Assembly (NCBI GenBank): GCA_036939755.1
Contig: JALLAZ010000674.1
Span: 1 to 12,918 of the forward strand
Direction: 5' to 3'
Origin: Stephanodiscus triporus
Taxonomy: Eukaryota > Bacillariophyta > Thalassiosirophyceae > Thalassiosirales > Thalassiosiraceae
Length of the DNA stretch: 12,918 nt
Part shown: positions 7,445-12,918 of the stretch, in pieces
How positions within the stretch are numbered: position 1 is the stretch's first letter
How the letters are laid out: each line of letters begins with the position of its first letter
Program-made: the position numbers and the translations under genes
Notes under the pieces: model-generated
Seen by the model: only the letters and a program-made list of their open reading frames with translations
What the model was told of the DNA's origin: nothing
Databases searched by the model: none

Positions 7445-9147
7445 GATCATAATGATGCATAGGTACATGGTGCGATTTCAAATGGAGATAATCCTGATAA
7501 GATGTGATAGTGCATCATGAACTTGCACTTAATGATTGATATTAGTTAGTGTAAGGGCCAGAATGGTAACCAAAAAGGAATTCAAAGATACGACCAGGCA
7601 GAAAAAAACACTATCGAAACCCTGAAAGTAATTAATGTATTACATGATACTAGTCATCATGGCGACAGTGGATAATGAACATTAATTTCTTGTCTATTCC
7701 CAATCAAAAATGATGTCAACCATAATTACAAGGTAGGGTGACAACACATTGACTTTTTAGTGGACCTTAGACCTTTGACCACAGCTTAGATTAGAGATAA
7801 GATTAGATTATCATTACACTGCCACTGGGGCTTATTGCATTTGGGCAAGGAGGGGGTGTGGTGTGAATCCTCTCCTGCCAAAAAAACTCATTGGACCTTA
7901 GTAACATCTGTCACACCTGGTGTGTGTATTGTTTTCCGTTAAACTAGTGAACGAAGCAAAAGGTGTGGGAATGAGGGGGGGGACAATTGGGGATGTCCCA
8001 GCTGGGAACAAAGTAGTGGACCTGGTTCTCATCCTAGCTGGACCAATTCTTTACATTTTCAATTATTGGAAAAAATCCAACGGCTTTTTGGCCGAGAAGT
8101 TCTTCGCAATTTGGGTAATTATTATTTTTACTCTGCAATATCACAAAAAAACAACAACCTACCTCTCATTGGTTTCTTGCGTAGGAAAAAGTACGAATAG
8201 ATGATTGAAATGCCAAAATGAAGCCCAACCATGGTGGAGCTGTTTGCCGGGGGGTCCAGCGGCACGGCTATTGCGATAAAAAAAACCCTCTCAGTACCAC
8301 CTCTGCGATGGGGTGGTCGATGGCTCTTTTGAAGGATTTTATTTGATTATTTATATTGGCTGAGAAAGATTATAATTTAATAACAAACTGATCTATTTTA
8401 TCTTTTATTTTTCATTTACTCCGACTTGATTGCCCCCCAAATGATCTAATCACGCTTCCCCAGCGCCCCCCACCATTCACTCGTCCAATCCCACCCCCAC
8501 CCCCCCCGTCATGGCCGCATTTTTTTGTGTGTTTTCATTTGCCGTTTTGTGGCCGTTTATGGCCTCATCGTATTGTAATTTTTGTATATTTTTGCCGCTC
8601 AGTTTGCCACCCCAAACACAGCTAAAACAGCCCCCCCATACGTTCCGAAGCGGTCACGCGCCTTCCCCGATGTCTCTTCCACCATTGACACCAAATTTGG
8701 TTGGTTGTTGTGTTACCCCCATCAAACAGCTGCTATCTACGGCCATGGCCTCACCTCCCTCTCTCTTAATTTTTGTTGATTTAATTCGATGGTCATACCG
8801 GTGACACGGCATCCCCCTCATAAGTTCCACCCTGGTTGTGCATCCTCCCCAACATCCCCTCCATTGTCGACGCTGACTTCTATTTGATTGTTGCACGTAT
8901 TCACAACATGGCAGCCACCTTTAAGGACCCAGGCAGCCCTCCCTCTCTCTATTTTTGAACCCTCTCTTTTTGCCCCCCCAAGCAAGCGATCCAACGACAG
9001 CAAACGCACTCCCAATGGCCTCGCAGCCTGTGCACGGCATTTGGGGAGCGGCGGCGCCATGATTTGATGGTGCTGCTGCTCTTCCCATGGAGAGAGAGGG
9101 AAAAGCCAATGGGAGTGGGGTGGCGGCGGCTCAAGATGGTTGTTGTG
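7445..9147. other. Gene desert downstream of RSH
   Basis: No gene is supported. The first part must contain the RSH 3' UTR and polyadenylation site, not pinpointed. Short ORFs here (for example 7920-8204 and 8511-8804) show no recognisable domain and end in homopolymer-rich sequence. A C-rich stretch at about 8489-8507 would be G-rich on the minus strand. A degenerate tandem duplication at 8631-8957 is listed separately. Confidence 0.6.
8631..8957. repeat. Degenerate tandem duplication, about 183-bp period
   Basis: Two diverged copies lie at about 8631-8776 and 8812-8957. Anchors are ccccc-ata-gttcc at the start and cctccctctct-tatttttg at the end, with anchor-to-anchor distances of 116 and 118 bp. 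The middle is only loosely alignable by eye, so divergence is high. No coding function is seen. Confidence 0.4.
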
Positions 9148-9196
9148 TTGTGTGTTGTGTGTTGTGTGTTGTGTGTTGTGTGTTGTGTGTTGTGTG
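9148..9196. repeat. TTGTGTG heptamer tandem array (7 perfect copies)
   Basis: Seven uninterrupted TTGTGTG units lie within a longer T/G-only tract from about 9136 to 9213 that includes partial units. The top strand has no A or C across the array. It is a minisatellite-like simple repeat and accounts for the low-complexity ORFs on both strands. Confidence 0.95.
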
Positions 9197-9358
9197 TTGT
9201 GTTTTGTGTTGTGCTGCGCCACAACACCAACAAATTGATCTGGCAAATTAAGTTGGATCTCAGATACAGGTCACTGGATCTAAGATACCTTTAAGTTTTC
9301 TTAAAAAAATTTAAATTTTTAAGTACATATTAGTTTTTATTCATGAAGCAGAGTGTTT

Positions 9359-9391
9359 AGTGTCTTTTCTCACATTGTGAGAAAAGACACT
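9359..9391. repeat. Perfect 16-bp inverted repeat with 1-nt centre
   Basis: AGTGTCTTTTCTCACA is followed by a single T and then its exact reverse complement, giving a 33-nt near-palindrome able to form a hairpin or cruciform. It lies inside the 1.2-kb inverted-repeat-bounded region, next to an A/T-rich stretch whose ends (cttaaaaa...tttttaag, 9300-9323) are also inverted repeats. Function is unknown. Confidence 0.9.
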
Positions 9392-9759
9392 TCGAACCTT
9401 CCAGAACCATCTCCGCAATTTGAGATGGTATGACTCAAAGATATTACCACATGTTTTTTTCTCTATGTATTTTAATTTATCTAACAAGTATTCTATGATG
9501 TATTCCTACCTATGTATCGTACCACCTAAATACTTACCACGTGCCTCCACGCTGGTGCCAACGACAACCATGACAATGGCGCCCCCCCAAACATGATGAG
9601 GACTGGGGCGGCATCAGCAAAAAAAATATCAGCGGATAGCTGGAGTCAGTGCGCGTTGGTTTGACGCAACGGCCAAAAGAAAGGCACAAGTATTTGCTAA
9701 AATAATAGCCAATAAAATAGAGAATTAGTTAGTTACATGTAAAATAATTCCATCGCCCT

Positions 9760-9788
9760 GTTGCGTTGATCGATATCAATTGCGCAAC
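9760..9788. repeat. Imperfect hairpin (gttgcg...cgcaac)
   Basis: Stems gttgcg/cgcaac and ttgat/atcaa are separated by a 3-nt bulge, with a cgat loop, inside the AT-rich desert. No function is assigned. Confidence 0.4.
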
Positions 9789-10429
9789 ATACGGCGATCA
9801 CACTTACCTATGAAATTGGAGCCGCTGGAAGCTGGCGACTGGGGAAATCATGGTGTTGGTGTTTTTTGGAGGTTGTGGCGTGTAGTGTGTTGTTATTGGG
9901 ATAACAGGTACTTGATGTAGTACCGTATTATTTGTACCAAATTATGTTACACTCAACCAGATACTAGAGAGTAAAGTACGTACCTACTAACTTAGATATA
10001 TCTAAAAAATCGTTGGTTTTTTGTTGGGTTTACTCCATCTTATGCACCAATGTGCTGGTTCTGGCAATAAATGGTAGGATATGATAGAAAATGTATCTGG
10101 CTTTTGTGGGGAATCTGTTACACAAGTTATAATATTATAATAATATCAAATATGTTTTCTATCAACAATAAATAATTTAATTCTAACAAGATAAACTGTT
10201 GCATATGACTTAATCCTTCTACTGTTGATCTTTTATAATTGAGTAATGAACCTCAAATTATCTATATAAAATTATTATTTTGATTATAAATATTAAATAC
10301 GCTCTAATTGAACGGTATTAAAGATAATTTGTAGGTTTGTATGCATTTGATACAATAAAAATACAACAGTTATGGTAAAACGGTACTGTATAATATGTTT
10401 AATTCGCCAGATCAATTGGTTGTTCTTGT

Positions 10430-10709
10430 TACGAAACCGAAGTGAAGAAGGTAAAATATTGCCCACTTGCTCAAATTTATCACCCCAACAAATAAGATCC
10501 CGTGCAAACAGGGATGTCACATGTAGAAGCCTCCAAGTATTTCAAGCTCATCAACAATGCACAGGAGGCCTATTTATGTGACGTAATGAGATACCTACGA
10601 GAAAAATCTGCCACCCCACAACCATCTACATACACACTCCCTACATCATCTACCTGATGTTCCTACTTCATAGCTTCATCACAAAAAACAAGGGAAAAAT
10701 TGCATCACC
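10430..10709. other. Spacer upstream of the recombinase remnant, with a 47-codon ORF
   Basis: No gene is recognised. One short frame at 10514-10657 (47 codons) encodes a mostly helical-looking peptide containing KYFKLINNAQEAYL, which reads more like real protein than its surroundings. It may be a fragment of the element next door, but I cannot assign it. Confidence 0.3.
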
Positions 10710-11851
10710 ATGGCAAATGCACCACCCTCCGACGCTTCCCTTCCTCCCATGGACGCCCTCCCAGTTTGTCCCCCTCTCCTCCCACTCACCATGAACACAG
10801 CTCCTTCCCCTGACAAAGCTCCTTAAAAATCAAGACGAAGAAACTCCATCTCCCTCATCCATGCAGCCTCAACGTGCTTTCCCCCCCACTGACAAATGGA
10901 GCATGACAACCCATCCCATAGGACGACAGGTACAGGCTCCGACAGTTACAGGCGCAATTACTGCCGTTGGGCAGACAATATCCATGGCCGTCGGAGACAA
11001 TCCGACAAAAGTCTTAGGGCCAGACAAATTTCTCCCTGCAATACAGATTATGATTGAGGGATACGCAAAGGACGATCCACAGACGCAAAAAATGTTACCA
11101 ATCGAATCGGATGTGCCGAAGCTGCTTGTTGACTTAGGATACAGCACAGCGGGGGGCACATCGCATACACAGGCGGTAGGAGATCTCACCTTAATCGCAT
11201 TTTATTACCTCCTTTGAATTGGAGAGTACGTGGTCAAAAGCAAGCGGGGAACACAAAACAAACGGTACAGTTCAAACTTGAGGACGTCACCTTAAAAAAA
11301 CAAAAGTGGGACAGCTCCGCTGCCTCCCAAAAAATGCGCCTTACGAACTCATCTTGTCCGCTGATAGCACAACCCTTAAGCTTGACAACCAGAAAAACGG
11401 ATGGAAAGGGGTGTGTGTGTATCAGGAAACAAATGGCGAGGCAATCCATTGCCCAATTCGGGCGCTTGGCCGACGAGTCATCCACCTTCGTCAACAAGGA
11501 GCAGCGAAGTCAAGTTTTCTATCAACGTTTTATCACGAGGGGAAGAAATTTGATGTCATTGGCGAAGACGTAAGCAAAGCGCTCAAATTAGTGGCTACAC
11601 TTCTGGAATACCTCGAGAAACGGGGTATACCCATCGAATTAATCGATACACACTCGCTCCGATGCGGCGGTGCCAACGCTTTGGCCTTGTCGGGATATAC
11701 CTTCAAAGAGTACATTCGGGAACAGCTTGCATGCTACTCTGAGGGTATGACTACTAACATGAAACGAAATTTCAAGTTCGTCAACGTACATGGCAATGCA
11801 TATCACAACGTGACAAGCAAGTGTGTTCTCTCTGATTATGACTGGGAATAG
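10710..11851 (+). pseudogene. Decayed tyrosine recombinase (integrase-like) of a mobile element
   Basis: A tyrosine recombinase cuts and joins DNA through a covalent phosphotyrosine. The remnant runs through three frames. Frame 10795-11217 ends ...LIAFYYLL at a TGA (11215-11217), followed in the same frame by IGEYVVKSKR. Reading then shifts at the GGGG run 11246-11249 to give NTKQTVQFKLEDVTL, and again at the A7 run 11294-11300 to give GQLRCLPKNAPYEL through to TAG at 11849-11851. By the family pattern LLRIxE, the TGA stands where the box I catalytic Arg should be. HSLR (11651-11662) is the HXXR box, and Y in KEYI (11711-11713) is the likely nucleophile. Only 17 residues separate R from Y, about half the usual distance, so the segment with the His/Trp catalytic position appears deleted. 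An ATG in a good context at 10710 opens a 38-codon Pro-rich frame that may be the true N-terminus, but it needs another frame change. The product cannot be active. Crypton- or DIRS-like origin is possible; the class is not resolved. Confidence 0.8.
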
Positions 11852-12848
11852 GCATCAATCACTGATTGTCAACAACAAAAGGGGGTTATTATGTTTTATG
11901 TTTTCTGTGACAATGTACAGGTTTCCAAAACTACGCCGAGCGCGGGATGACATCATCAGCAAGAGATGGTCGAAAAATAAAGCTCGGGTTACATGTCATC
12001 TTTTTAGGACAGGTTTCGTGTGGTTCCGCTCGTGACGGACTTTCCTGACGCCCGCTAGAAACAAGGCGTCCACTGGGGTCCGTCTCGATACCTCGTCACG
12101 GGTGGGTGGTGCTCCCCCCCTGACCCCTGGGGATGACCAGGACGGTTGCTGGGGCGACATTTTGTCCCCAGGGAGTCAGGGTTTGGGTTTGGGTTCGCAT
12201 CTGGGGATACTAAACCCTTCACTTTTTGGCACCACGAGCACTTGACTAGCATTAGCATCTAGGTAGGATTAGCATTAGAATTGGATGTATCCAATCATGA
12301 CATCATGTGTCCGTTGAGGGACGACGAACCTAGGTCCAGTCGTCAGACTTGAACTATTGTACCCCCAAATCATACCCCAAAAATCCAATTTTGGCTTGGG
12401 GTAACGTACCCCTGTTTACAGGTGGAAAAAGCGAAAACCAACTTTCCTATGAACAAAATCACATGGAAGTAAAACCCAACTGAGGCCCTGAAATTGTTGA
12501 GTGCAGGTACAGGCCCACTCATTTCTTCATGGCAAGTGATGAAACAACACACCAAAAAGGGAAAAATAAAATTTATACCAAATTATCAAGGATTCAAAGG
12601 AATTAATACAAATGGGAGGATACCGAGGTGTGTCAAATAATAATATCCCCCGCTGCTAGAATCAGAAACCATTGCCATGTCCGAAAAGCGTCGCGATCCA
12701 AAAAATAGGGGTTGCTGTGCGCCGCCTCCTTTCTTTCACATCATGTCATCAAACGTTCCACCTTACCAGGTGGATTTGATTGTTGCTGCCGCTTTAGGGC
12801 ACTCTGTGTTATCTATTTTTGACATTGAGTCTCAAGTTCGAGGACGTC
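11852..12848. other. Non-coding stretch downstream of the recombinase remnant
   Basis: No supported gene is seen. It may include the rest of the recombinase element, whose 3' end I cannot define. It holds a GC-rich hairpin at 12121-12178 and short TTTGGG and ATTAGC repeats. An open frame from 12677 to 12901 has no recognisable domain and overlaps the possible transposase start in another frame. Confidence 0.5.
12121..12178. repeat. GC-rich hairpin with 13-bp stem
   Basis: TGACCCCTGGGGA at 12121-12133 pairs with TCCCCAGGGAGTCA at 12165-12178 with a single bulged base, leaving a 31-nt loop. It could form in DNA or RNA. A rho-independent terminator is not expected in a nuclear genome, so no role is assigned. 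Confidence 0.65.
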
Positions 12849-12918
12849 ATGGACACCCCCCAAAGAAAGCGCCAGCGTCGGTTGATCGAGGAGATTTATG
12901 ACTGTCTTGGAGATCGGA
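12849..12918 (+). CDS. Possible N-terminus of a PIF/Harbinger-like transposase, partial
   Basis: An ATG at 12849 opens a frame running off the right edge (23 complete codons). It contains KRQRRLIEEIYDCLGD. A basic stretch followed by (E/D)xIYxxLGD resembles the start of HARBI1-type (DDE_Tnp_4) transposases that I recall from diatoms. This is weak evidence: no catalytic motif is within the window and upstream frames offer no support. It may be a different protein, or nothing. Confidence 0.3.
   Translation, partial: MDTPQRKRQRRLIEEIYDCLGDR

Larger units (their letters stand above)
9221..10429. repeat. Inverted repeat pair bounding about 1.2 kb (possible decayed element)
   Basis: The 32-nt arm at 9221-9252 and the reverse complement of 10398-10429 match at about 27 of 32 positions, including an identical 12-nt core aattgatctggc. 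The arms face each other like terminal inverted repeats. The interior is AT-rich with no protein-coding potential that I recognise. A 13-nt direct repeat (ggatctcagatac at 9255, ggatctaagatac at 9276, period 21) lies just inside the left arm. No target-site duplication is evident outside the arms. It may be a non-autonomous DNA transposon or two copies of a small dispersed repeat in opposite orientation. Confidence 0.4.

Noticed and set aside
7920..8204. 94-codon plus frame with hydrophobic stretches
   Set aside because: No recognisable family; A/T-rich homopolymer composition typical of non-coding DNA here.
8511..8804. 97-codon plus frame
   Set aside because: Lies within low-complexity C/T-rich sequence and a degenerate duplication.
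8818..9246. 142-codon minus frame with His/Thr/Asn repeats
   Set aside because: Translation of the heptamer array; no protein family.
9385..9400. Possible tRNA T-loop (ggttcgaa on the minus strand)
   Set aside because: No T-stem pairing and no acceptor, D or anticodon arms around it.
12179..12198. Telomere-like GGGTTTGGGTTT
   Set aside because: Only two units and not the TTAGGG-type repeat expected for diatoms; too short for an interstitial telomere call.

Overview
The window looks like nuclear DNA of a stramenopile, most likely a centric diatom. Three things suggest this. Both host genes have short GT-AG introns (86-300 nt). Gene-rich DNA is GC-rich while the flanks are AT-rich. The set of families (an F-box protein with a paired-CXXC motif, an RSH enzyme with a possible plastid presequence, and retroelement and tyrosine-recombinase remnants) is one I associate with diatoms. 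The species call is inference; no rRNA or other marker is present.

Layout. (1) 1-1258, minus strand: a 5'-truncated non-LTR-type retroelement ORF, open for 418 codons and running off the left edge. It ends in a CCHC zinc motif followed by an endonuclease-like segment. (2) 1605-3058, plus: a two-exon F-box gene whose F-box is split by the intron. (3) 3427-7444, plus: a four-exon RelA/SpoT homolog of the long type (HD hydrolase, synthetase, TGS, Cys motif, ACT), predicted at 1167 aa. It has all recognisable (p)ppGpp hydrolase residues, a lysine variant of the RXKD signature and a low-complexity N-terminus with a possible plastid signal. (4) 7445-10709: a gene desert of more than 3 kb. It holds a degenerate tandem duplication, a TG-rich heptamer array, a near-perfect inverted repeat pair about 1.2 kb apart and a perfect 16-bp hairpin. 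(5) 10710-11851, plus: a decayed tyrosine recombinase with a stop codon where the first catalytic arginine is expected, at least two further frame breaks and an internal deletion near the active site. (6) 11852-12918: mostly non-coding, with a GC-rich hairpin and, at the very end, the first codons of what may be another transposase.

The two host genes form a compact island (368 bp apart, same strand) between transposon debris on both sides. Nothing in the sequence shows that they act together. The RSH would control (p)ppGpp, probably in the plastid; the F-box protein would act as a substrate receptor of an SCF ubiquitin ligase.
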